Source: an uncultured Sutterella sp.
GTDB taxonomy: Bacteria > Pseudomonadota > Gammaproteobacteria > Burkholderiales > Burkholderiaceae_F
Direction of reading: 5' to 3'
Assembly (NCBI GenBank): GCA_902493085.1
Contig: CABUOH010000002.1
Coordinates: 1-26,275 of the forward strand
DNA length: 26,275 nucleotides
The notes beneath the pieces were generated by a model. It was not told the DNA's origin and did not search any database. It saw only the letters and a program-made list of their open reading frames with translations. Below, piece after piece: positions 15,394 through 23,458 of this stretch (within the stretch, counting starts at the first letter, position 1; each line of letters starts with the position of its first letter). A program made the position numbers and the translations under genes.

Positions 15394-17087
15394 CTCGCAT
15401 ACTCAATCGTGAATTCGATCTTGACGCGGCCCGGCGGCTGCACGAAGAAGGCTATCTGCAGCCCGTCGCCCGCGCGCTTTCCGCACGCGGCATCAAGGAT
15501 GCCTCCGAGCTCGCTCAGGACTGGAAGTCGATGCTGCCGCCCGCCTTGCTAGAAGGCACCCGCGAGGCGGCCGAACGCCTTGCGCTCGCGCGGGAACGCG
15601 GCGAGCGCGTGACCGTCGTCGCCGACTACGACTGCGACGGCGCCACGGCCTGCGCCGTTGCACTCCGCGGTCTGAGGATGATGGGCATCAAGGCGGATTA
15701 CTTCGTTCCGCACCGCGTTCACCACGGCTACGGGCTCTCGAGCACCGTCGTCGACCTGCTTGCCGCACGCAGCCCCAAACCCGATGTGCTTCTCACAGTC
15801 GACAACGGCGTTTCCTCAGCCGAAGCCGTTCGTCGCGCAGCAGGACTCGGCATCGACGTCGTCGTCACCGACCACCATCTGCCCGGCGCCGAACTCCCGC
15901 CGGCGGTATGCATCGTGAATCCGAACCTCGCGACCTCCGCCTTCCCCTCAAAGGCGCTCGCCGGCGTCGGCGTCATGTACTACGTGCTCCTTGCCCTGAG
16001 GGCGCTTCTTCGCGAGCGCGGCGTCTACACGCAGCAGACCCAGCCCAGGCTCGACTCGCTTGTCGACCTCGTTGCACTCGGTACCGTGGCCGACGTCGTA
16101 AAGCTTGACAAAAACAACCGAATCCTAGTCGCTCAAGGTCTCAACCGCATCCGGCTCGGCCGCACGCATGCCGGCATCAACGCACTCTTCGCCGTTGCGG
16201 GAAAGAAGCCGGAAGCCGCCGGGGTGCGAGACTTCGGCTTCGCGCTCGGTCCTCGCATCAACGCCGCAGGCCGTCTCGACACGATGGAGAACGGCATCGA
16301 ATGCCTGCTCGCCGACGACCCCGCTGTCGCGCTCGAATACGCACGAAGCCTCAACGACTTCAACGCCGCCCGTCAAGAACTCGAAACGGAGATGCAGCAG
16401 GCCGCCGAGTCGGCGCTCTCGCGCTGCAGCATTGAGCGCATGGCCACACTGACGCTCTACGACGCCCGATTCAACGAGGGGGTCGTCGGGCTTGTCGCCT
16501 CCCGTTTAAAGGAAAAGACCAATCGACCGACGATCGTCTTCGCACCAGCGGACAACGGCTCGCTCAAGGGGTCGGGCCGCTCGATTCCGGGCGTTCACCT
16601 GCGGGATGCGCTCGATCTTGTGTCCAAAGCTCTGCCGGGGGCGATCATGCGGTTCGGCGGACACGCCATGGCCGCCGGCCTCACCCTCAGAAGCGAGAGC
16701 GAGCTTCCGGCCTTTCGCGACGCTCTGGAAAAGGCCGTCCTCAGCATGGTCGACGCCTCCGTTTTCGAGCGCGTCATCTACGCGGACGGCGGACTTGCCC
16801 CCGATGAGATCACCGAGCGCCTTGTCCAGGCAATCGACAGCCAAATCTGGGGACAGGGCTTCGACGCCCCGATCTTCGCCAACGAATTTCGCGTCGTGCG
16901 CCAGAGCCTCGTCAAGGACGCACATACCAAGCTCATTCTCGACCTGGGCGGCCAGCGCTTCGACGCAATCTTCTTCCGCCACACGGAAACGCTCCCGGGC
17001 ACGGTCCGTCTGGCCTACCGACCGAACATCAACGAATTCATGGGCCGAAGAACCGTCCAACTCGTAATTGAAGCCGCAGAGCTTTGA
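15390..17087 (+). CDS. recJ: Single-stranded-DNA-specific exonuclease RecJ
   Basis: 5'-3' single-strand DNA exonuclease acting in recombination repair and mismatch repair. The 565 residues are close to E. coli RecJ (577). DHH-family motifs are in order: DYDCDG (79-84), DNG (138-140), TDHHLPG (160-166), and the DHHA1 motif GRSIPGVHLRDAL with GGHAMAAG, followed by the C-terminal OB-like domain. The ATG at 15390 overlaps the preceding stop by 4 bases, indicating translational coupling with the RpfE-like gene. It is followed by a hairpin (17116-17143) and the prfB promoter region. Confidence 0.97.
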   Translation: MTRILNREFDLDAARRLHEEGYLQPVARALSARGIKDASELAQDWKSMLPPALLEGTREAAERLALARERGERVTVVADYDCDGATACAVALRGLRMMGIKADYFVPHRVHHGYGLSSTVVDLLAARSPKPDVLLTVDNGVSSAEAVRRAAGLGIDVVVTDHHLPGAELPPAVCIVNPNLATSAFPSKALAGVGVMYYVLLALRALLRERGVYTQQTQPRLDSLVDLVALGTVADVVKLDKNNRILVAQGLNRIRLGRTHAGINALFAVAGKKPEAAGVRDFGFALGPRINAAGRLDTMENGIECLLADDPAVALEYARSLNDFNAARQELETEMQQAAESALSRCSIERMATLTLYDARFNEGVVGLVASRLKEKTNRPTIVFAPADNGSLKGSGRSIPGVHLRDALDLVSKALPGAIMRFGGHAMAAGLTLRSESELPAFRDALEKAVLSMVDASVFERVIYADGGLAPDEITERLVQAIDSQIWGQGFDAPIFANEFRVVRQSLVKDAHTKLILDLGGQRFDAIFFRHTETLPGTVRLAYRPNINEFMGRRTVQLVIEAAEL

Positions 17088-17115
17088 TTTTCCACGTCTT
17101 TTACCCGTTTTTGAG

Positions 17116-17147
17116 AGCGCCTGCAGACAAAAAAGCAGGCGCTTTCG
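17116..17147 (+). terminator. Stem-loop after recJ, probable terminator
   Basis: AGCGCCTGC (17116-17124) pairs perfectly with GCAGGCGCT (17135-17143) around a 10-base A-rich loop. The T tract after it is short (TTCGCCTT), so termination may be incomplete and recJ transcripts may read into prfB. Confidence 0.6.
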
Positions 17148-17150
17148 CCT

Positions 17151-17156
17151 TATAAT
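17151..17156 (+). promoter_or_regulatory. Likely -10 box of the prfB-lysS unit
   Basis: A perfect TATAAT follows the recJ stem-loop. No good -35 lies 16-18 bases upstream (that position falls in the A-rich loop of the hairpin). The resulting leader of about 90 bases contains a 7-bp inverted repeat, GCCGTGC (17171-17177) with GCACGGC (17213-17219). Confidence 0.4.
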
Positions 17157-17251
17157 TATTTGATTTTTCTGCCGTGCGCAGCGCGCCGCGCCTTGCGGCC
17201 GTCCACAAACCGGCACGGCCATTCCCTTTCCACCCCTACATAAAGAGTGAC

Positions 17252-18368
17252 ATGATGGAAGTCGAACGCATCAACCAGATTCAGAACCTTACGGACGACC
17301 TTACGCGCCGTCTGACCGAACTTCGGGGGTATCTTTGACGTCGATCGCAAAGCGCGCCGTCTCGAAGAAGTCAACCGCGAGGTTGAAAATCCGGATCTCT
17401 GGAACGATCCCAAGCACGCTCAGGAAGTGAGCAAGGAAAAGAAGCTCCTCGACGACATCGTCGGCAGCTTCAACAAACTCACCTCGGGCATCAATGATGC
17501 CGCCGAGCTTTTCGAACTTTCCATGGCGGAAGAGGACTGGGAAACGGTTGAAGCCGTAGGTCTGGACGTCGAAGAAATCGAAAAGGAAGTCGCTCAGCTC
17601 GAATTCAAGCGCATGTTCAACCAGCCGATGGACTCGGCCAACTGCTACCTGGAAATCCAGGCCGGCGCAGGCGGCACCGAGGCCCAGGACTGGGCGAGCA
17701 TGCTCGAGCGCATGTACATGCGCTACTCCGAACGCAAGGGCTTCAAAGTCACCCTTGAAGAAGAAAGTCCGGGCGAAGTCGCGGGCATCAAGTCCTGCAC
17801 GCTCTACATCGAGGGCGAATGGGCCTACGGCACGCTTCGCACCGAAACCGGCATCCACCGTCTCGTGCGCAAGAGTCCCTTCGACTCCAACGCCCGCCGC
17901 CACACGTCCTTCACGTCCGTCTACGTCTATCCGGAAGTCGATGACTCGATCGAAATCGAGATCAATCCGGCCGACCTATCAGTCGACGTTTTCCGCGCCT
18001 CCGGCGCCGGCGGCCAGCACATTCAGAAGACGGAGTCTGCCGTCCGAATCCACCATATTCCGACGGGCATCATCACGATCTGTCAGGACGACCGCTCCCA
18101 GCACCGCAACCGCGAGAAGGCCATGCAGCAGCTCAAGGCCAAGCTCTATGAACTCGAGATGCGCAAGCGCATGGAGGAACAGACGAAGCTCGAGGAAAGC
18201 AAGTCCGACATCGGCTGGGGCCATCAGATCCGCAGCTACGTGCTCGACCAGTCGCGCGTGAAGGATCTGCGCACGAACGTCGAAACCGGCAACACCGGCG
18301 CCGTGCTCGACGGCGATCTCGATCAGTTCATCGAAGCGTCTCTGAAGAACGGCGTCGCCGCCGCCTGA
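17252..18368 (+). CDS. prfB: Peptide chain release factor 2 (programmed +1 frameshift)
   Basis: RF2 recognises UAA and UGA and triggers peptide release. Translation from 17252 gives 28 codons ending GGG TAT CTT, then an in-frame TGA at 17336-17338. Skipping the T at 17336 continues as GAC GTC GAT... to 18368, a total of 371 residues (E. coli 365). The site CTT TGA C preceded by GGGGG is the classical RF2 autoregulatory frameshift: when RF2 is low, the ribosome pauses at UGA and slips +1, helped by the Shine-Dalgarno-like G run. The codon-recognition tripeptide SPF (208-210) and the catalytic GGQ (253-255) are intact. A second ATG follows at 17255. lysS lies 66 bases downstream, as in many proteobacteria. 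Confidence 0.97.
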
Positions 18369-18388
18369 GACACGATCCGCTTCTAGGA

Positions 18389-18417
18389 AGGCCGCGACGG
18401 CACGTCCGCCGCGGCCT
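18389..18417 (+). repeat. GC-rich stem-loop between prfB and lysS
   Basis: AGGCCGCG (18389-18396) and CGCGGCCT (18410-18417) pair perfectly, with ACGG/TCCG-type pairing possible inside the loop. No T-run follows, so it is not an intrinsic terminator. It lies just before the lysS ribosome binding region and may tune processing or translation. Confidence 0.5.
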
Positions 18418-18434
18418 CACCACAGGAACACAAA

Positions 18435-19964
18435 ATGTCCGAACAGACTCAGAATCAGGAAACCGCCCAGCAGTTGGCGGAAGAAGAAAATCACATCATC
18501 TCGGAGCGCCGCGCCAAGCTCGCCGCACTGCGCGAAGCCGGCGTCGCCTATCCGAACGACTTCGTGCGCACGGACCTCTTCGGTGACATCCGCGCCAAGT
18601 ACCAGGATGCAACCGCCGAGGAACTCGAGGCGCTCAAGCCCGAAGTGGCCTGCTCCGGCCGCATGATGCTCAAGCGCATCATGGGCAAGGCGAGCTTTGC
18701 GACCGTGCGCGACTTCACCGGCGACATGCAGTACTTCATCACGAAGGGCGACATCGGCGAAGATGCCTACGCCGCATGGAAGACGTTCGACCTCGGCGAC
18801 ATCGTCGCGGTCAAGGGCACGCTCTTTCGCACGAAGACGGGCGAACTCTCCATCCGTGCCCATGAGCTTCGCCTCATGACGAAGAACATCCGTCCTCTGC
18901 CCGACAAGCACAAGGGCCTCGTCGACACCGAAATGTGCTATCGCCAGCGCTACGTCGACCTCATCATGAACGAGGACTCCCGCAACCGCTTCCTCGTGCG
19001 CTCCAAGGCAATCGCCGCGATCCGCAGCTTCATGCTCGCGCACCGCTTCCTTGAAGTTGAGACGCCGATGCTCCACCCGATTCCGGGCGGCGCCAACGCC
19101 AAGCCGTTCATCACGCACCACAACGCGCTCGACATGGACATGTACCTGCGCATTGCGCCTGAACTTTATCTGAAGCGTCTCGTCGTAGGCGGCTTCGAAC
19201 GCGTCTTCGAGATCAACCGCAACTTCCGCAATGAAGGCGTTTCCGTTCGGCACAACCCCGAATTCACCATGATGGAGTTCTACTGCACGTACTGGACGTA
19301 CCGCGACCAGATGCAGTTCACGGAGGAACTCCTGCGCACGGCCGCCCGCGAAGCCACCGGGTCCGCCGTCCTCGCCTACCAGGGTCACGAGATCAATCTT
19401 GAGAAGCCCTTCGATCGACTCACGCCGGTCGAAGCCGTCCTCAAGTACTCGCCCTCCTACACGGCCGAACAGCTCAACGACGAAGCCTTCCTTCGCGCAG
19501 AGCTCGTCCGCCTCGGCGAACCGCAGCCCGACTACGTCGGCCTCGGCGCTCTGCAAATGGCTCTCTTTGAAGAGACGACGGAAGCCAAGCTCATTCAGCC
19601 GACCTTCATCATCGACTATCCGACGGAAATCTCTCCGCTCGCCCGCGCTTCCGACGATAACCATGATGTGACCGAACGCTTCGAACTCTTCATTGCCGGC
19701 CGCGAACTCGGCAACGGCTTCTCCGAGCTCAACGACCCGGACGACCAGGCCGCCCGCTTCAAGGCCCAGGCCGACGCGAAGAGCCACGGCGACGACGAAG
19801 CCATGTACTACGACGCGGACTACATCCGCGCCCTTGAGTACGGTCTCCCGCCGACCGCCGGCTGCGGCGTCGGCATCGACCGCTTCATCATGCTTCTGAC
19901 CGATGCGCCTACGATCCGCGACGTGCTGCTCTTCCCGCACATGCGTCCGGAATCGAGCAATTAA
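18435..19964 (+). CDS. lysS: Lysine--tRNA ligase (class II)
   Basis: Charges tRNA-Lys. The 509 residues (E. coli LysS 505) show the N-terminal OB-fold anticodon-binding domain (about 60-150, SGRMMLKRIMGKASFATVRD). Class II motif 1 lies around FLEVETPML, motif 2 is FEINRNFRNEGVSVRHNPEFTMMEFY, and motif 3 is GCGVGIDRFIMLLTDAPTIRDVLLFP at the C-terminus. The ATG at 18435 is the natural start, giving a short acidic N-terminal extension typical of the family. It follows prfB after a stem-loop and precedes the Nudix gene by 10 bases, so all three are probably co-transcribed. Confidence 0.98.
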   Translation: MSEQTQNQETAQQLAEEENHIISERRAKLAALREAGVAYPNDFVRTDLFGDIRAKYQDATAEELEALKPEVACSGRMMLKRIMGKASFATVRDFTGDMQYFITKGDIGEDAYAAWKTFDLGDIVAVKGTLFRTKTGELSIRAHELRLMTKNIRPLPDKHKGLVDTEMCYRQRYVDLIMNEDSRNRFLVRSKAIAAIRSFMLAHRFLEVETPMLHPIPGGANAKPFITHHNALDMDMYLRIAPELYLKRLVVGGFERVFEINRNFRNEGVSVRHNPEFTMMEFYCTYWTYRDQMQFTEELLRTAAREATGSAVLAYQGHEINLEKPFDRLTPVEAVLKYSPSYTAEQLNDEAFLRAELVRLGEPQPDYVGLGALQMALFEETTEAKLIQPTFIIDYPTEISPLARASDDNHDVTERFELFIAGRELGNGFSELNDPDDQAARFKAQADAKSHGDDEAMYYDADYIRALEYGLPPTAGCGVGIDRFIMLLTDAPTIRDVLLFPHMRPESSN

Positions 19965-19974
19965 TCATTGCTCC

Positions 19975-20793
19975 ATGGATCGATCCGCCTCGGTCCTGCG
20001 CCCCCGGGTTCAGGATCTCCTCACCGAGATCCGCACCCGGATGCAAAGCTCAAGCCCCGAGTCCCTCGGGGCTTTCAGCGCTCTAGGGCTCAAGCTCGGA
20101 AGCCTCCGCGCGAACGTCATGCATGCTCTTCGCACGGATTCCGAACTCCGCGCGCTTGCTCTCGAAACGCATCCCGGCCTCTTCGAGCTGCACATCGAGA
20201 ACAATCTTGAAACTTCTCTGGCGGCGCTCGCCTCCGGCCTGAGCCGTCACGGCCTCACTCAGACGCGCCCCTTCGAACAGCTTGATGTCAGAGCGCCCAA
20301 CGGCCTCATCGTCGGTCGCGCCGACCGCTCCATCTTTCGCTCGCTCGGTCTCGCCACAGTCGTCGTGAGGCTTCTCGCACTCACGCCCGACCACCGTTTC
20401 CTCCTCCAGCAACGCAGTGCGACGAAATCGATCGGCCCGGGACTCTGGGACAACCTCGCCGCCGGGCTTGTCGCTTCAGGCGAGACGCCCGCCGAAGCCA
20501 TGCTGCGCGAACTCCATGAGGAAGCGGGCCTCTCACCTGAACCCGAAACCCTCCTTGCTCCCCCGCACCTGCGCTGGCAGGTGCTTCATGACGTCCCCGA
20601 AGGTCGCATGAATGAGGCAACCTTCGGCTTCATTCTTGAACTTCCGCCCCAAGCCGTCCCCGTCAATCTCGACGGCGAAGCGGCCGGCTTCGCCGCCTTC
20701 ACCACGGCCGAACTCCTGCGCATGATTGAACGGAATCAGCTCATGCCCGAAGCCGCCCGCCTAATTCTTGAACATCTCTCGCACTGCGCCTGA
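19975..20793 (+). CDS. Nudix hydrolase with DUF4743-like N-terminus
   Basis: A 272-residue protein. The C-terminal half carries a full Nudix box, Gx5Ex7REUxEExGU, at G164-L186 (GLVASGE...RELHEEAGL), which binds metal and cleaves nucleoside-diphosphate-linked substrates. The N-terminal about 120 residues resemble the helical DUF4743 segment found with the Nudix domain in thiamine-pyrophosphokinase-related proteins, hinting at a thiamine-like or unusual pyrophosphate substrate; this is inference. The frame is open from 19903, inside lysS, but the ATG at 19975 just after the lysS stop is the sensible start. It has only a poor ribosome binding site, so expression may depend on translation from lysS. 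Confidence 0.85.
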   Translation: MDRSASVLRPRVQDLLTEIRTRMQSSSPESLGAFSALGLKLGSLRANVMHALRTDSELRALALETHPGLFELHIENNLETSLAALASGLSRHGLTQTRPFEQLDVRAPNGLIVGRADRSIFRSLGLATVVVRLLALTPDHRFLLQQRSATKSIGPGLWDNLAAGLVASGETPAEAMLRELHEEAGLSPEPETLLAPPHLRWQVLHDVPEGRMNEATFGFILELPPQAVPVNLDGEAAGFAAFTTAELLRMIERNQLMPEAARLILEHLSHCA

Positions 20794-20796
20794 CAG

Positions 20797-20826
20797 CCGG
20801 CGAAATCGCTACCCGAGAGTCGCCGG
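20797..20826 (+). terminator. Stem-loop after the Nudix gene, weak terminator candidate
   Basis: CCGGCGA (20797-20803) pairs perfectly with TCGCCGG (20820-20826), 16-base loop, 3 bases past the stop codon. No T-run follows, so any termination would not be of the simple intrinsic kind. Confidence 0.35.
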
Positions 20827-20851
20827 AATCAATGGGGACGATCGAAATCTT

Positions 20852-20877
20852 GCGTTTTTCTATAGCGTTTTTCTATA
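20852..20877. repeat. 13-bp perfect tandem direct repeat
   Basis: GCGTTTTTCTATA occurs twice without a gap (20852-20864 and 20865-20877). It lies about 40 bases upstream of the -35 of the ORP-like cluster and runs into the palindrome at 20875-20888, so it is a candidate activator site. Confidence 0.75.
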
Positions 20878-20888
20878 TGTCGACATAT
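20875..20888. promoter_or_regulatory. Palindrome ATATGTCGACATAT upstream of the promoter
   Basis: A perfect 14-bp palindrome centred about 30 bases before the TTGACA box. A related half (AATGTCGTC) follows at 20901-20909. It is likely a binding site for a dimeric regulator; which one is unknown. Confidence 0.5.
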
Positions 20889-20914
20889 TGTCAGCACATA
20901 AATGTCGTCTTTAC

Positions 20915-20943
20915 TTGACATCAACACGGATACATTTTATGCT
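20915..20943 (+). promoter_or_regulatory. Promoter of the ORP-like cluster
   Basis: Perfect -35 TTGACA (20915-20920), 17-base spacer, -10 TATGCT (20938-20943). It lies 31 bases before the first ATG. The -10 overlaps the palindrome at 20937-20956, the arrangement expected of a repressor operator. Confidence 0.7.
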
Positions 20944-20956
20944 CTTTTGAGCATAA
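20937..20956. promoter_or_regulatory. Operator-like palindrome over the -10 box
   Basis: TTATGCTC and GAGCATAA are perfect 8-bp inverted repeats separated by TTTT. The element covers the -10 and the likely transcription start. The DUF134 helix-turn-helix domain encoded just downstream is an obvious candidate to bind it (inference). Confidence 0.6.
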
Positions 20957-20974
20957 CAACTAGGAGACTCCCTC

Positions 20975-21658
20975 ATGGGCCGTCCACCACGAAGCCGCAT
21001 CGTCGACATGCCGATGCGCACCGTCTACTTCAAACCCTGCGGAAGGCTCTCCGACAAAGTCGAAAGCGTCCATATCAAGTTCGAGGAGCTTGAGGCTCTG
21101 CGCCTGTCGGATCTCGAAGGTCTTTCTCAAAGCGAAGCCAGCACGGGCATGGGCGTCTCGCGCCATACGTTCGGGCGCGTGCTTGCCAGCGCAAGACGCA
21201 AAGTGGCCATGAGTCTCGTCAACAACATCGCGCTCGTGGTCACGGGCGGCACGAATTCTTACCGCGTCGGCTCCGACAAGCTTTTAAAGGAACACCCTGC
21301 CATGAAGATCGCCATTTCCGCCGAAGGCCCGGCGCTTGAAGACAACGTCGACCCGCGCTTTGGCCGCGCCGCCGGCTTCATCATCTACGACACAGAAACG
21401 AAGGAGACCCTCTACCTCGAGAACGGTTCCGGGCAGACCGCCGTTCAAGGTGCGGGCCTCATTGCCGTAGAGGCCGTTTCCAATGCAGGGGCCTTAGTCG
21501 CCTTGAGCGGCTACATCGGTCCCAAGGCCTTCGATGCACTCCAAGCGCTCGGCATCGGCACCGTTCAGGATGTCGACAACCACACGGTAGGCGAAGTTAT
21601 TCGCGCCTTCGAAGCAGGCGAGCTGACCGTCATCGCGCCATCCCAAAGGAAAGACTGA
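20975..21658 (+). CDS. DUF134 DNA-binding domain fused to NifX/ORP-like domain
   Basis: A 227-residue two-domain protein. Residues 1 to about 95 match DUF134: MGRPPRSR start, then a helix-turn-helix-like segment at about 50-78 (GLSQSEASTGMGVSRHTFGRVLASARRK). Residues 110 to about 220 form a dinitrogenase iron-molybdenum-cofactor (NifX/NafY/ORP) domain, beginning MKIAISAEG with DPRFGRAAGF. Such domains bind Mo- or Fe-containing clusters. A cofactor-sensing autoregulator is the best inference. AGGAG precedes the ATG by 8 bases. Met110, the canonical first residue of stand-alone ORP domains, has its own AAAGGA 10 bases upstream, so a short form could also be made. It overlaps the next gene by 1 base (TGATG) and heads a five-gene unit resembling the ORP cluster of Desulfovibrio. 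Confidence 0.85.
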   Translation: MGRPPRSRIVDMPMRTVYFKPCGRLSDKVESVHIKFEELEALRLSDLEGLSQSEASTGMGVSRHTFGRVLASARRKVAMSLVNNIALVVTGGTNSYRVGSDKLLKEHPAMKIAISAEGPALEDNVDPRFGRAAGFIIYDTETKETLYLENGSGQTAVQGAGLIAVEAVSNAGALVALSGYIGPKAFDALQALGIGTVQDVDNHTVGEVIRAFEAGELTVIAPSQRKD

Positions 21659-22542
21659 TGCGAGTACTTTTTGCCAGCGGCAAGGGCGGAGCCGGCAAGA
21701 CAACCGTCACGGCCGGCATCGCCGACTTCTGGCCGCACCCGCTCGTTCTTGCAGACGCCGATGTGGAGGCGCCGGATCTTGGACTCTTTCTGCCGCATAC
21801 CTTCTCCGAAGAGATACCCGTCGGGCTTGAAGTCCCCATCCGCATCACCGAGACCTGCAATCTCTGCGGCGAATGCACGTCCATCTGCCAGTTCAACGCC
21901 ATTAAGAAGCTCGCCGGGCGCATCATGCCGTTTCCTGACATGTGCCACGGCTGCGGCGGCTGCACCGCCGTCTGCACTCCCCGCGCCATCGTGACGGGCG
22001 AACGCGAACTGGGACGAATCCGCATCGGAGCCGACGCATCAGGACGCACCTTCCTTGAAGGTCGCTCCCGTGTGGGCGAGGCCATGACGCCGCCGCTCAT
22101 CAGATCCCTTCTTCGACGAGCTTCGACCCATGCACGGCGAGCGCGCGCCGATCTTCTCATCGACGGCCCGCCTGGCGTCTCATGTCCCGTCATGACGGCT
22201 GCCGCTTCCGCGGACGCGCTCGTGCTCGTCATCGATCCGACGCCTTTTGGCGTACATGACTTCAAGCTCGCCCTGCGCGCCTTTGAACGTCTCGGAAAGC
22301 CCATGACTGCCGTCATCAACCGCAGCGGACAACCGGAGATCGCCGCATGCGAAGACGAGCTCATCACCTTTTGCGAAGAAAAGGGACTTCAGATCGCCGC
22401 ACGACTTCCCTTCGACCGCGAAGCCGCAGAACGTGCGGCAACGGGCCGTCATCCGATGCACGACTCCGAAACATGGCGCACCCGCTTCAATCAGGCCGCG
22501 CGCGCCCTTTACGACACGTTGGAAGGAGCACGTCATGCATGA
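21658..22542 (+). CDS. MinD/Mrp-like ATPase with inserted 2x[4Fe-4S] ferredoxin domain (first copy)
   Basis: A 294-residue P-loop ATPase of the MinD/ParA superfamily. The deviant Walker A SGKGGAGKTT is at about 7-16, DADVEAPD at 33-40, and the later ATPase motif is DLLIDGPPGVSCPV. A bacterial-type ferredoxin domain is inserted after the Walker A region, with CxxCxxCxxxC twice (C67, 70, 73, 77 and C96, 99, 102, 106), for two [4Fe-4S] clusters. Such proteins pair with ORP/NifX proteins in anaerobes; in Desulfovibrio they form a complex linked to cell division and to a Mo-Cu cluster. The substrate here is not known. It overlaps the upstream stop by 1 base and the next gene by 8 bases, so translation is tightly coupled. 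Confidence 0.93.
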   Translation: MRVLFASGKGGAGKTTVTAGIADFWPHPLVLADADVEAPDLGLFLPHTFSEEIPVGLEVPIRITETCNLCGECTSICQFNAIKKLAGRIMPFPDMCHGCGGCTAVCTPRAIVTGERELGRIRIGADASGRTFLEGRSRVGEAMTPPLIRSLLRRASTHARRARADLLIDGPPGVSCPVMTAAASADALVLVIDPTPFGVHDFKLALRAFERLGKPMTAVINRSGQPEIAACEDELITFCEEKGLQIAARLPFDREAAERAATGRHPMHDSETWRTRFNQAARALYDTLEGARHA

Positions 22543-23458
22543 GATCGTCGTACTGAGCGGCAAGGGCGGTGCCGGCAAAACGAGCATTACCGCCGCCCTG
22601 GCCCGCGCCATGAGTCTGAGGGAAAAAATCATCATCTCAGACTACGATGTCGACGCACCCGACCTGCACATCGTGCTCAAGCCCGAGATCGAGATGCGCG
22701 CCGACTTTGTGAGCGGCCAACTCGCCGTCTTCAATCCGGACAACTGCATCGACTGCGCCCAATGCCTTGCCTTCTGCCGATTTGATGCCATCGAACAGAC
22801 GGCGCCCGGCGAGTATCCCGTCATTGAGGCGCTCTGCGAGGGGTGCGCCGTCTGCATCAAGCTCTGTCCCGAACAAGCCTTTGACTTCGTGCCCCGTCAT
22901 TGCGGCGAATATTTCCGCAGCCGCACGCGCTTCGGCACGATGATCCACGCTGAACTCGCGCCGGGCGCCGAAAACTCCGGGCGACTCATTCTGCTTCTCA
23001 AGCAGGAAGCCGCCAAGGCGGCCAAGGCGGACGGCGCCGAGATCATACTCTCTGACGGCACGCCCGGCATCGGCTGCCCCGTCATCAGCTCGCTATCGGG
23101 TGCCGGGCTCGTCTGCGCAGTGATTGAGGCGAGCGCTTCGGGCATCGCCGACTTCAAGCGTCTTGCCGAGCTTACGCGCCGCTTCCGCCTACCCATGGCC
23201 GTCATCATCAACAAAGGAGAACTCAACCCTCAGGCCTCCAAAGCGGCCGCCGAAGCAGCTCGCGACGCCGGCGCTGAAATCCTCGGGACGCTCCCCTTCA
23301 CGCCCGCCTTCACCGAAGCCATGAATCGTGGCGAGGCCCTAGGCGAAACGCCGTCCGAACTTGACGGCCTCCTTCAAACCTTTGCTGACCGCCTGCTTGC
23401 GCTTGTACGCACAGGACGCCGAAGCAGATTCATTCCCATCAAGGAGAAAGCATCATGA
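22535..23458 (+). CDS. MinD/Mrp-like ATPase with inserted 2x[4Fe-4S] ferredoxin domain (second copy)
   Basis: Paralogue of the preceding gene, 307 residues from ATG 22535. Walker A SGKGGAGKTS is at about 8-17, SDYDVDAPD at 35-43, and the ferredoxin cysteines are C71, 74, 77, 81 and C101, 104, 107, 111; the later motif is ILSDGTPGIGCPV. The frame is open upstream to 22433, but ATG 22535 gives the family N-terminus and has AAGGAG 7 bases ahead. It overlaps the first copy by 8 bases and the next gene by 4. Two ATPases side by side, as in Desulfovibrio ORP clusters, may form a heterodimer (inference). Confidence 0.93.
   Translation: MHEIVVLSGKGGAGKTSITAALARAMSLREKIIISDYDVDAPDLHIVLKPEIEMRADFVSGQLAVFNPDNCIDCAQCLAFCRFDAIEQTAPGEYPVIEALCEGCAVCIKLCPEQAFDFVPRHCGEYFRSRTRFGTMIHAELAPGAENSGRLILLLKQEAAKAAKADGAEIILSDGTPGIGCPVISSLSGAGLVCAVIEASASGIADFKRLAELTRRFRLPMAVIINKGELNPQASKAAAEAARDAGAEILGTLPFTPAFTEAMNRGEALGETPSELDGLLQTFADRLLALVRTGRRSRFIPIKEKAS

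Noticed and set aside
18417..19940. A 507-codon open frame on the minus strand opposite lysS
   Set aside because: Antisense shadow of lysS; biased composition rich in Val, Ala, Glu and Arg and no recognisable domain.
19903..19974. Upstream start of the Nudix gene inside lysS
   Set aside because: It would overlap conserved lysS motif 3 coding sequence; the ATG at 19975 just after the lysS stop is more natural.
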